Below, piece after piece: positions 57,202 through 64,000 of a stretch of DNA of 64,000 bases. Every line of letters begins with the position of its first letter. The first letter of the stretch is position 1. A model generated the notes under the pieces. That model was given only the letters and a program-made list of their open reading frames with translations, was not told the origin of the DNA and searched no databases. The DNA lies in assembly GCF_900103845.1 (NCBI RefSeq), contig NZ_FNIJ01000009.1, positions 175,927 through 239,926 of the forward strand. Reading direction: 5' to 3'. The translations under genes were made by a program, and so were the position numbers. The stretch comes from Pseudomonas jinjuensis. GTDB lineage: Bacteria > Pseudomonadota > Gammaproteobacteria > Pseudomonadales > Pseudomonadaceae.

Positions 57202-57211
57202 CGGGCAAGGA

Positions 57212-59230
57212 TCAGCCGAACTCGACCAGCCTTTCCCGCAACTTGTGGATCTCGTCGCGCACCGCCGCGGCGGATTCGAACTCCAGGTCGCGGGCCAGCT
57301 TGTACATGCGCTCTTCCAACTGGTGGATGCGTTTGCCGATCTCGGCCGGCGTGCGCAGCTGTTCCGCCTCGTAGCGACCGCTCTCCTCCGCCACCTTGGC
57401 CACGCCACGGCGCTTGCCGCGACCGCCGGGCACGGTGGCGCCTTCGAGGATGTCCTTGATGTCCTTCTTCACGCCCTTCGGCACGATGCCGTGGGCCTCG
57501 TTGAAGGCAATCTGCTTGGCGCGACGCCGTTCGGTCTCGCCGATCGCCCGCTGCATCGAGCCGGTGACGTTGTCGGCATAGAGGATCGCCTTGCCGTTCA
57601 GGTTGCGCGCGGCGCGGCCGATGGTCTGGATCAGCGAGCGCTCGGAACGCAGGAAACCTTCCTTGTCCGCGTCCAGCACCGCCACCAGCGACACCTCGGG
57701 CATGTCCAGGCCCTCGCGCAACAGGTTGATGCCCACCAGCACGTCGAAGGCGCCGATACGCAGGTCGCGGATGATTTCCACCCGTTCCACCGTCTCGATA
57801 TCCGAGTGCAGGTAGCGCACTCGCACGTCGTGATCGCCCAGGTAGTCGGTGAGATCCTCGGCCATGCGCTTGGTCAGGGTGGTGACCAGCACGCGTTCGT
57901 CGCTGGCCACGCGCAGGCGGATTTCCGAGAGCAGGTCGTCGACCTGGGTGAGCGCCGGGCGCACCTCGATTTCCGGGTCGACCAGGCCGGTGGGACGCAC
58001 CACCTGCTCGATCACCCGCCCGGCGTGCTGCGCTTCATAAGGGCCGGGCGTCGCGGAAACGAAGATGGTCTGCGGGCTGATCGCCTCCCATTCCTCGAAG
58101 CGCAGCGGCCGGTTGTCCAGCGCCGAGGGCAGGCGGAAGCCGTACTCCACCAGGGTTTCCTTGCGCGAACGGTCGCCCTTGTACATGGCGCCGACCTGCG
58201 GAACGCTGACGTGGGATTCGTCGATCACCAGCAGCGAGTTGGCCGGCAGGTAGTCGTAGAGGGTCGGAGGCGGCTCGCCCGGAGCGCGCCCGGACAGGTA
58301 GCGCGAGTAGTTCTCGATGCCGTTGCAGTAGCCCAGCTCGAGGATCATCTCCAGGTCGAAGCGGGTGCGCTGCTCCAGGCGCTGCGCCTCGACCAGCTTG
58401 TTGTTGTTGCGCAGGTACTCCAGGCGCTCCTTCAGTTCTTCCCGGATCTGGTCCACCGCGTTCATCAGGGTTTCCCGCGGGGTGACGTAGTGGCTCTTCG
58501 GATAGAAGGTGAAGCGCGGCAGCTTGCGCAGCACCTCGCCGGTGAGCGGATCGAAGGCGGCGATGTTCTCCACCTCGTCGTCGAACAGCTCGACGCGGAT
58601 CGCTTCCATCTCGGATTCGGCCGGGAAGATGTCGATCACGTCGCCGCGCACGCGGAAGCTGGCGCGGGCGAAATCCATGTCGTTGCGGGTGTACTGCAGG
58701 CTGGTCAGGCGGCGCAGCAGCTCGCGCTGGTCCATGCGGTCGCCGCGATCGAGGTGCAGCACCATCTTCAGGTAGGAAGCCGGATCGCCAAGGCCGTAGA
58801 TCGACGACACGGTGCAGACGATGATCGCGTCCTCGCGCTCCAGCAGGGCCTTGGTCGCCGACAGGCGCATCTGCTCGATGTGGTCGTTGATCGAGGCGTC
58901 CTTCTCGATATAGGTGTCGGAGGACGGCACGTAGGCTTCCGGCTGGTAGTAGTCGTAATAGGAGACGAAGTACTCCACCGCGTTGTGCGGGAAGAAGGTC
59001 TTGAACTCCCCGTACAGCTGCGCGGCCAGCGTCTTGTTCGGCGCCAGCACCATGGTCGGGCGCTGCACCTGGGCGATCACGTTGGCGATGCTGAAGGTCT
59101 TGCCGGAACCGGTCACGCCGAGCAGCGTCTGGTGCGACAGGCCGGCTTCCAGGCCCTCCACCATCTGCCGGATGGCCTCGGGCTGATCGCCCGCCGGCTT
59201 GAATTTCGAGTCCAACTGGAATGTCGACAT
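57212..59230 (-). CDS. uvrB: UvrABC excinuclease subunit B
   Basis: Damage-verifying helicase-like subunit of nucleotide excision repair, 672 aa from [20 protein letters not shown] (GAGG 5 bases upstream of the ATG). Walker A GVTGSGKT at 38-45, beta-hairpin [25 protein letters not shown]-type LVIDESHVS, helicase motifs ([24 protein letters not shown]), and the C-terminal UvrC-binding UVR motif ([24 protein letters not shown]). No obvious LexA box in the 175-base upstream gap. Confidence 0.97.
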   Translation of the reverse strand: MSTFQLDSKFKPAGDQPEAIRQMVEGLEAGLSHQTLLGVTGSGKTFSIANVIAQVQRPTMVLAPNKTLAAQLYGEFKTFFPHNAVEYFVSYYDYYQPEAYVPSSDTYIEKDASINDHIEQMRLSATKALLEREDAIIVCTVSSIYGLGDPASYLKMVLHLDRGDRMDQRELLRRLTSLQYTRNDMDFARASFRVRGDVIDIFPAESEMEAIRVELFDDEVENIAAFDPLTGEVLRKLPRFTFYPKSHYVTPRETLMNAVDQIREELKERLEYLRNNNKLVEAQRLEQRTRFDLEMILELGYCNGIENYSRYLSGRAPGEPPPTLYDYLPANSLLVIDESHVSVPQVGAMYKGDRSRKETLVEYGFRLPSALDNRPLRFEEWEAISPQTIFVSATPGPYEAQHAGRVIEQVVRPTGLVDPEIEVRPALTQVDDLLSEIRLRVASDERVLVTTLTKRMAEDLTDYLGDHDVRVRYLHSDIETVERVEIIRDLRIGAFDVLVGINLLREGLDMPEVSLVAVLDADKEGFLRSERSLIQTIGRAARNLNGKAILYADNVTGSMQRAIGETERRRAKQIAFNEAHGIVPKGVKKDIKDILEGATVPGGRGKRRGVAKVAEESGRYEAEQLRTPAEIGKRIHQLEERMYKLARDLEFESAAAVRDEIHKLRERLVEFG

Positions 59231-59406
59231 GGGTACCTCGCTCGGGGGCTGTGACGCTGAAGGGCAAGCGGCGTCAAAACCGGGTGAATGCTCCTCGCTG
59301 CATTCACCCGGGACCGATATAATACCGACCCGCCGACGCAACCCCCAGCGCCCGTCGCGAAGGGTTGCACTTGCAACCACATCCTTGCCTTTAGAGCTGC
59401 CGACAA

Positions 59407-60603
59407 ATGAGTCTGTTCTCCGCCGTCGAAATGGCCCCCCGCGACCCCATCCTGGGACTGAACGAAGCGTTCAATGCCGATACCCGTCCCGGAAAGATCA
59501 ACCTGGGGGTTGGCGTGTACTACAACGAGGAAGGCCGCCTTCCTCTGCTGCGCGCCGTACAGGCCGCCGAGCAGGCCCGCATCGAGGCGCACGCGCCGCG
59601 CGGCTACCTGCCGATCGAAGGTATCGCCGCCTATGACCAGGGCGTGCAGAAGCTGCTGTTCGGCGCAGATTCCGAACTGCTGGCCGAAGGCCGCGTGGTG
59701 ACCACCCAGGCCGTCGGCGGGACCGGCGCGCTGAAGACCGGCGCCGACTTCCTCAAGCGCCTGCTGCCGGACGCCGTGGTCGCCATCAGCGACCCGAGCT
59801 GGGAAAACCACCGCGCGCTGTTCGAAGCCGCCGGCTTCCCGGTGCAGAACTACCGCTACTACGACGCCGCCACCCAGGGCGTGAACCGCAGCGGCATGCT
59901 GGAAGACCTGAAGGCCCTGCCGGCCCGCTCCGTCGTCGTGCTGCACGCCTGCTGCCACAACCCGACCGGCGTCGACCTGAGCCTGGAAGACTGGCAACAG
60001 GTTCTCGACGTGCTGAAGTCCAAGGAACACGTGCCGTTCCTCGACATCGCCTACCAGGGCTTCGGCGACGGGATCGACGAGGACGCCGAAGCGGTGCGCC
60101 TGTTCGCCAAGTCCGGGCTGAACTTCTTCGTATCCAGCTCGTTCTCCAAGTCCTTCTCGCTGTACGGCGAGCGCGTCGGCGCACTGTCCATCGTCACCGA
60201 CAGCCGCGAGGAATCCGCCCGCGTCCTGTCGCAGGTGAAGCGCGTCATCCGCACCAACTACTCCAACCCACCGACCCACGGCGCCAGCGTGGTCGCCGCC
60301 GTGCTCAACAGCCCCGAGCTGCGCGGCCTGTGGGAAGAGGAACTGGGCGAGATGCGCAACCGCATCCGCGCCATGCGCGAAGCCATGGTCGCCCAACTGG
60401 CCGCCTTCGGCGCCAAGCGCGACTTCGGCTTCGTCGCCCGGCAGCGCGGCATGTTCTCCTACTCCGGCCTGACCGCCGAGCAGGTGGAGCGCCTGAAGAA
60501 CGAATTCGGCATCTATGCCGTCGGCACCGGCCGTATCTGCGTTGCTGCGCTGAACAACAGCAACATCGAAACGGTCACCCGCGCCATCGTCCAGGTGCTC
60601 TGA
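59407..60603 (+). CDS. Aromatic/aspartate aminotransferase (class I, TyrB/AspC type)
   Basis: PLP transaminase of 398 aa exchanging amino groups between aromatic or acidic amino acids and 2-oxoglutarate/oxaloacetate. Begins [25 protein letters not shown] lysine Lys248 in [29 protein letters not shown] and [11 protein letters not shown] are typical for the AspC/TyrB subgroup. Sequence alone does not separate aspartate from tyrosine preference. Divergent from uvrB, followed by a terminator and tRNA-Asn. Confidence 0.92.
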   Translation: MSLFSAVEMAPRDPILGLNEAFNADTRPGKINLGVGVYYNEEGRLPLLRAVQAAEQARIEAHAPRGYLPIEGIAAYDQGVQKLLFGADSELLAEGRVVTTQAVGGTGALKTGADFLKRLLPDAVVAISDPSWENHRALFEAAGFPVQNYRYYDAATQGVNRSGMLEDLKALPARSVVVLHACCHNPTGVDLSLEDWQQVLDVLKSKEHVPFLDIAYQGFGDGIDEDAEAVRLFAKSGLNFFVSSSFSKSFSLYGERVGALSIVTDSREESARVLSQVKRVIRTNYSNPPTHGASVVAAVLNSPELRGLWEEELGEMRNRIRAMREAMVAQLAAFGAKRDFGFVARQRGMFSYSGLTAEQVERLKNEFGIYAVGTGRICVAALNNSNIETVTRAIVQVL

Positions 60604-60613
60604 CAAAAGGATC

Positions 60614-60649
60614 GGGAAGTCGAGCTGGAAAGCTTGACTTCCCCTTTTT
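60614..60649 (+). terminator. Rho-independent terminator after aminotransferase
   Basis: GGGAAGTC...GACTTCCC with an inner AGCT/AGCT pairing, then CTTTTT. It ends 25 bases before tRNA-Asn. Confidence 0.85.
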
Positions 60650-60673
60650 AATCAGTAGGATACGCACCGTTGT

Positions 60674-60749
60674 TCCGCGATAGCTCAGTCGGTAGAGCAA
60701 ATGACTGTTAATCATTGGGTCCCTGGTTCGAGTCCAGGTCGCGGAGCCA
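60674..60749 (+). tRNA. tRNA-Asn (GTT)
   Basis: 76-nt cloverleaf TCCGCGATAGCTCAGTCGG..., anticodon GTT in ACTGTTAAT, T-loop GGTTCGAGTCC, acceptor TCGCGGA-G-CCA. Its last 22 bases are repeated at 60888-60909 as part of a tandem duplication. Confidence 0.97.
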
Positions 60750-61058
60750 GATTCGAAAGCCCTCGGCACATGCCGGGGGCTTTTTCGTTTGGGCAGCTGG
60801 ACTCTCACCAGGGACTGCGTCCCTGGTTATTCGGCCCTACGGGCCTCACCCCTCGGGGCCGCGCTGAAGCGCGTTCGGCTGACGCCGTCGAGTCCAGGTC
60901 GCGGAGCCAGATTCGAAAGCCCTCGGCACATGCCGGGGGCTTTTTCGTTTGGGCGGCTGGACTCTCACCAGGGACTGCGTCCCTGGTTATTCGGCCCTAC
61001 GGGCCTCACCCCTTCGGGGCCGCGCTGAAGCCCGTTCGGCTGACGCCGTCGAGTCCAG
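60728..61058. repeat. Two tandem 160/161-bp units carrying the tRNA-Asn 3' end, a terminator and a multi-hairpin element
   Basis: Unit 1 spans 60728-60887 and unit 2 60888-61048; a third partial start (TCGAGTCCAG) follows at 61049-61058. The units differ at about three positions. Each contains the 22-base tRNA-Asn 3' end, a rho-independent terminator (60756-60785, 60916-60945: AAAGCCCTCGGCA/TGCCGGGGGCTTT then Ts), and a ~100-base element closed by CTGGACTC/GAGTCCAG with inner hairpins CCAGGGAC/GTCCCTGG, GGCCC/GGGCC, CCCC/GGGG and CGCGC-TGAA-GCGCG. No credible protein is encoded. Confidence 0.92.
60756..60785 (+). terminator. Rho-independent terminator of tRNA-Asn (duplicated at 60916-60945)
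   Basis: AAAGCCC(T)CGGCA-CA-TGCCG(G)GGGCTTT followed by TTCGTTT. A perfect second copy lies 160 bases downstream within the tandem repeat. Confidence 0.88.
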
Positions 61059-61061
61059 TAG

Positions 61062-61146
61062 CGTAGGGTGGATGACGCTTTTTCATCCACCATTCAGGCT
61101 TCGGCACGCGGGAATGGTGGATCGATGGAGCGTGATCCACCCTACG
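61062..61146. repeat. CGTAGGGTGGAT inverted repeat
   Basis: CGTAGGGTGGATGACGCTTT...AGCGTGATCCACCCTACG, with inner ATCCACCATTC/GAATGGTGGAT arms. This is the largest member of the family seen also at 13704, 21387 and 48067, and directly abuts the tandem repeat. Confidence 0.8.
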
Positions 61147-61193
61147 CGCGCTGCTCGTCGCTTACAGGCTCCTGCGTCCAAAGGCAGACACAA

Positions 61194-61220
61194 AAAAGCC
61201 GGTCATCCCGACCGGCCTTT
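61194..61220 (-). terminator. Rho-independent terminator after fimV paralogue
   Basis: AAAGGCCGGTC-GGGAT-GACCGGCTTT on the minus strand followed by TTTGTG, 20 bases past the gene's stop. Confidence 0.85.
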
Positions 61221-61239
61221 TAGTACTCGTTCACCCGCC

Positions 61240-63402
61240 TCAGGCGATCTTCGCCAGCAGCTCGCGCGCCTCGGCGCTTTCCTCGGAGTCGCCGTTCTCG
61301 ATGATCCGCTTGAGGATGACGTAGGCCTCGTCGAGGTTGCCCTCGTCGATGCAGCGGCGGGCGCGGTCGAGTTCGACGAGGAGTTCGTCGTGCTGGGAAG
61401 GCACTTCTTCCAGATCGCCGAGCAGATCGCTTTCCACCAGTTCGTCCTGCCGCCGGAACACGCCGGCCTGTTCGCTGCCCGGATCGAATTCGGTCACTTC
61501 CGGGAGTTCGAACAGATTGCTGGTGAAGTCTTCCGGCTCGGCCAGCCGTGCCGGGCTCTTGCGGCACAGCGGATTCTCCAGCGGGTTGTCCAGGTCGAGG
61601 CTATCCCAGTCGAGATCCCAGGAGACGTCGTCCAGCTCTTCCGCAACCTTTTCCGGCGGCCTGCCCTGGCTGGCGACAGCGGGCTCGTCGAGTTCCAGAT
61701 CATCCCAGTCGGTCAATGGCTCGGGAGCCGTTTCCGCCTCCTCCACTTTCTCCACCCGGGGCTTTTCCACCGCAGCGGGGGCCTTCACTTCGGTCGCCGC
61801 CTTCTGCAGGACCGGATAGCGCGCCACGATCTGCTCCACTTCCCGGCGATCGCCGCCCAGTTCCAGATATTCGCTCTCCTGCTCATGGAAGCCGGATACG
61901 TCGCCCAGTTCCGCCAGCACGGTCATCAGCTTGACGCGCATGTCGAGGCGCTGCGGGCTCTGCGCGATGGACTCGCTCAGCATGTCGCGGGCGTGGCCGA
62001 AGCGACCGTAGGCGATGTAGATGTTGGCGCCCTCCAGGCCATCGGCGCTGGCCGTGGGCAGCCTGATCACAGTCGCATCGGCGACAGGCGCGGCAGCCGG
62101 GGCAGCCGGGGCACGGACGGGCGCAACGGCCGGCAAGGTCTCCACGACGGGCAACTGGAGCTGGAGACGGGTCTGCACGGGCTCTTCCCGCACCGGCTCA
62201 GGCTCCCTGACCTGCTGCGCCAGCGGAGCGCCATCCGGTTCGCCCTGGCGCCGGTGACGGGCCAGGAGCAGTCCGCCGAGCAGGGCCAGCAGGCCCCCGA
62301 CGGTCAGCCAGCGCCAGCCGATCGGCGGCTCCGCGGCGGCTTCGGCCACCGCCGGCTTCGCCGCAGCCTCCACGGGGGCGGCACTCGGCGTCACCGCAGG
62401 CGCAGCGGCCTGGGCCTTCGCAGCTGCGGCCGCGTCAGCCTGACGCCGCTGCACTTCGGCCTGCAGCGTCTGAATCTGCTGGTCGCGCGCTTCCAGCGCC
62501 TTCTGCAGGGCATCCAGCTGCTGCGCCATGCTGTCCAGGCGTTCGTTCAGCTCTGTGCGCTCCGCGGAAAGCCCGGTCAGCTCGGCCTTCACCTGGGCAT
62601 CCGCTGCCGGAACCGCGGGCGCCGCTGCTACCTCGGCGGGCCGGGCTGCCACGGGCGGGGCGACGGCCGGGACAGCCTGCGGCGGCGCAGCCGGCGCCTG
62701 GCGGCCAGCGGGCAGTACCAGGGTCTGCCCTACCCTCAGCCGGTGGGCATCGCCGCCGATGAATGCCTGCGGGTTGAGCTGGTAGATGTCCGCCATCAGC
62801 TGCTTGTGCTGCGCGCCGCTGGCGCCAAGCCGCGAGGCGATCCTCCACAGCGTATCGTTGCGCACGGTGAGGTAGCGCCCTTCGCTCGCGACGGCAGGTT
62901 CGCCCTGCACGGCGGGATGGAACGCTGCCGGCCGCTCCCGGACAGGCTGCGGTGAAGCGATCCTGTAGGGTTCGCTGGCGACGGAACGGGTCGCCACCGG
63001 AGCATATTCCGGCGGATCGAAGAGCAGCGTGTATTCGCGCATCAGCCGGCCGTTCGGGCGCTCCACTTCCAGCAGGAAGTTCAGGTAGGGCTCGCGCACC
63101 GGCTGGGTCGAGGTCACCCGGATGTAACCCCGGCCACCGCGGATGACCGGGGTGAAGCGCAGGTCATTGAGGAACAGGAAGCGCTCCACGCCCGCCTGCT
63201 GGAACGAGGCTTCGCTCGCCAGCCTGGCGATCAGTTCGTCAGTGCTCAGGTTGCCCACCTGCAGCAGCTCGATGTCGGCGCTCAGCGGCTGGTTCAGCGC
63301 GGAATGCAGGGTGACGTCGCCGAGGCCGAGGGAATATGCGTGGCCGGATACGGCCAGTGTGAGGGCGGCAAGCGCCAGAGGAATTCGCTTTTTCTTGTTC
63401 AT
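61240..63402 (-). CDS. FimV-like protein, second FimV paralogue
   Basis: 720 aa with the full FimV layout: signal peptide (MNKKKRIPLALAALTLAVSGHAYS), FimV N-terminal domain (LGLGDVTLHSALNQPLSADIELL), LysM (about 174-225, VRNDTLWRIASRLG), coiled coil (about 265-320), transmembrane helix (about 359-380, WLTVGGLLALLGGLLLA), TPR region (ANIYIAYGRFGHARDMLSE) and C-terminal FimV domain (LDRARRCIDEGNLDEAYVILKRI). The acidic cytoplasmic part is shorter than in FimV (36086-38902). Start chosen at ATG 63402 over a TTG 9 bases upstream. Role unknown; a pole- or envelope-organising function is inferred. Confidence 0.9.
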   Translation of the reverse strand: MNKKKRIPLALAALTLAVSGHAYSLGLGDVTLHSALNQPLSADIELLQVGNLSTDELIARLASEASFQQAGVERFLFLNDLRFTPVIRGGRGYIRVTSTQPVREPYLNFLLEVERPNGRLMREYTLLFDPPEYAPVATRSVASEPYRIASPQPVRERPAAFHPAVQGEPAVASEGRYLTVRNDTLWRIASRLGASGAQHKQLMADIYQLNPQAFIGGDAHRLRVGQTLVLPAGRQAPAAPPQAVPAVAPPVAARPAEVAAAPAVPAADAQVKAELTGLSAERTELNERLDSMAQQLDALQKALEARDQQIQTLQAEVQRRQADAAAAAKAQAAAPAVTPSAAPVEAAAKPAVAEAAAEPPIGWRWLTVGGLLALLGGLLLARHRRQGEPDGAPLAQQVREPEPVREEPVQTRLQLQLPVVETLPAVAPVRAPAAPAAAPVADATVIRLPTASADGLEGANIYIAYGRFGHARDMLSESIAQSPQRLDMRVKLMTVLAELGDVSGFHEQESEYLELGGDRREVEQIVARYPVLQKAATEVKAPAAVEKPRVEKVEEAETAPEPLTDWDDLELDEPAVASQGRPPEKVAEELDDVSWDLDWDSLDLDNPLENPLCRKSPARLAEPEDFTSNLFELPEVTEFDPGSEQAGVFRRQDELVESDLLGDLEEVPSQHDELLVELDRARRCIDEGNLDEAYVILKRIIENGDSEESAEARELLAKIA

Positions 63403-63670
63403 GACCCCCAACCCTCTTGTCCCGGATTCGCAGGCTTCCCGGCACTACTGGCGAAGGCCTGTGCCGGTACCACTCAATCATTGGATTTTCCGACCGCAAC
63501 CCCCACGAGCGTGAAAGCCCGTTGCTATCACGGCATAGGTGGGAAAGGCCGTGCGGTCAAGAAAACTCGTCAAAAAACCAACGAACCCTCCAGGAAACCC
63601 GACGAGTTGCGGGCCTCACAAGAGGGTCGACGGAAAAATGACGTGCTACCGGCATAATGTGAAGGGGTTC

Positions 63671-64000
63671 TCAATTTTTCTCAAGATTGGCGAGGATGCG
63701 CGCGAGAATCTTTTGACATAACGCAACCTCCTCTTCGGGGATTCCCTGCAGGACATCGTTGCGCACGTTGGCGGCGATGTTTTCGATGTCGGCGATCAGC
63801 ACATCGGCCTTGGGCGTCAGGCAGATGTGCTTGGCGCGCCGGTCCTCCGCCACCGCCTGGCGGCGCACCAGCCCCTGGGACTCCAGGCCGTCCAGCAGAC
63901 GCGCCAGGGTCGGCCCCTCGACGCCCACCGACTGGGCCAGTTCGCGCTGGGTGGGGGAACGGGCATTGCGCGCGAGGTGCAGCAGGACCAGCCAGCGCGC
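63671..64000 (-). CDS. MarR-family transcriptional regulator (5' end outside window)
   Basis: The last 110 codons are present. Winged-helix core: ARWLVLLHLARNARSPTQRELAQSVGVEGPTLARLLDGLESQGLVRRQAVAEDRRAKHICLT is the recognition helix and wing (the DRRAKxIxLT wing is the MarR signature), followed by the C-terminal dimerisation helix. It is encoded 268 bases upstream of the fimV paralogue on the same strand; that gap shows no gene. Confidence 0.9.
   Translation of the reverse strand, partial: ARWLVLLHLARNARSPTQRELAQSVGVEGPTLARLLDGLESQGLVRRQAVAEDRRAKHICLTPKADVLIADIENIAANVRNDVLQGIPEEEVALCQKILARILANLEKN

Noticed and set aside
59231-59406. LexA box for uvrB
   Set aside because: I found no CTGT-N8-ACAG palindrome in the uvrB/aminotransferase intergenic region.
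60728-61058. CRISPR array
   Set aside because: Only two units of 160 bases, with no short repeat-spacer periodicity and no cas genes.
60701-61066. Open frames over the tRNA-Asn repeat with recurring LTRDCVPGYSALRASP-like peptides
   Set aside because: They translate the tandem structured repeat, have no start context, and overlap the tRNA gene; the repeat peptide follows from the DNA duplication.

Overview
This 64-kb window is ordinary chromosomal DNA of a high-GC Pseudomonas. The evidence is protein sequence throughout (FlgBCDEFGHIJKL, FimV, LeuB/C/D, PurF, GltX, UvrB) and a gene order close to what I recall for the P. aeruginosa leuCDB-asd-fimV-truA-trpF-accD-folC-purF-metZ and gltX-uvrB blocks. 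Unlike P. aeruginosa as I remember it, flgA/flgM/flgN/cheV/cheR lie directly beside flgBCDE, and fliC directly follows flgL. That suggests a non-aeruginosa member of the P. aeruginosa/nitroreducens/citronellolis side of the genus. This placement is inference from gene order and protein recognition, not from a database search.

Layout. (1) 1-18.3 kb, flagellum and chemotaxis: fliC (cut by the left edge), flgL-K-J-I-H-G-F, flgE-D-C-B, cheR, cheV on the minus strand; flgA, flgM, flgN and a YcgR/FlgZ PilZ protein on the plus strand. Readable sigma-54 (flgF, flgB, possibly flgA) and sigma-28 (fliC, flgM) promoters match the usual Pseudomonas flagellar hierarchy. (2) 18.4-26.5 kb: an MFS transporter, a gamma-glutamylpolyamine-synthetase-like protein, and a three-gene ABC importer of the 2-aminoethylphosphonate type with its LysR regulator. 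(3) 26.6-45.5 kb: tRNA-Asp x2 and tRNA-Val, then a long minus-strand housekeeping run (leuC, leuD, a methyltransferase, leuB, asd, usg, fimV, truA, trpF, accD, folC, dedD-like, cvpA, purF, metZ, SDR). (4) 45.6-51.3 kb: leu-linked LysR, ibpA with a ROSE-type RNA thermometer, SDR, dusC, thioesterase, alpha/beta hydrolase and TetR. (5) 51.4-60.6 kb: tRNA Glu-Ala-Glu-Ala, gltX, LysR, an EmrAB-type efflux pair, uvrB and an aromatic/aspartate aminotransferase. (6) 60.7-64 kb: tRNA-Asn followed by a striking 160-bp tandem duplication that repeats the tRNA 3' end, then a second FimV paralogue and a partial MarR regulator.

No phage, integrase, transposase, CRISPR array or defence locus is visible. The less ordinary material is non-coding: REP/REPIN elements (one forming the start region of flgI), two other dispersed repeat families, a shared palindrome upstream of two sigma-54 flagellar promoters, the ibpA thermometer, and the multi-hairpin tandem repeat at tRNA-Asn.
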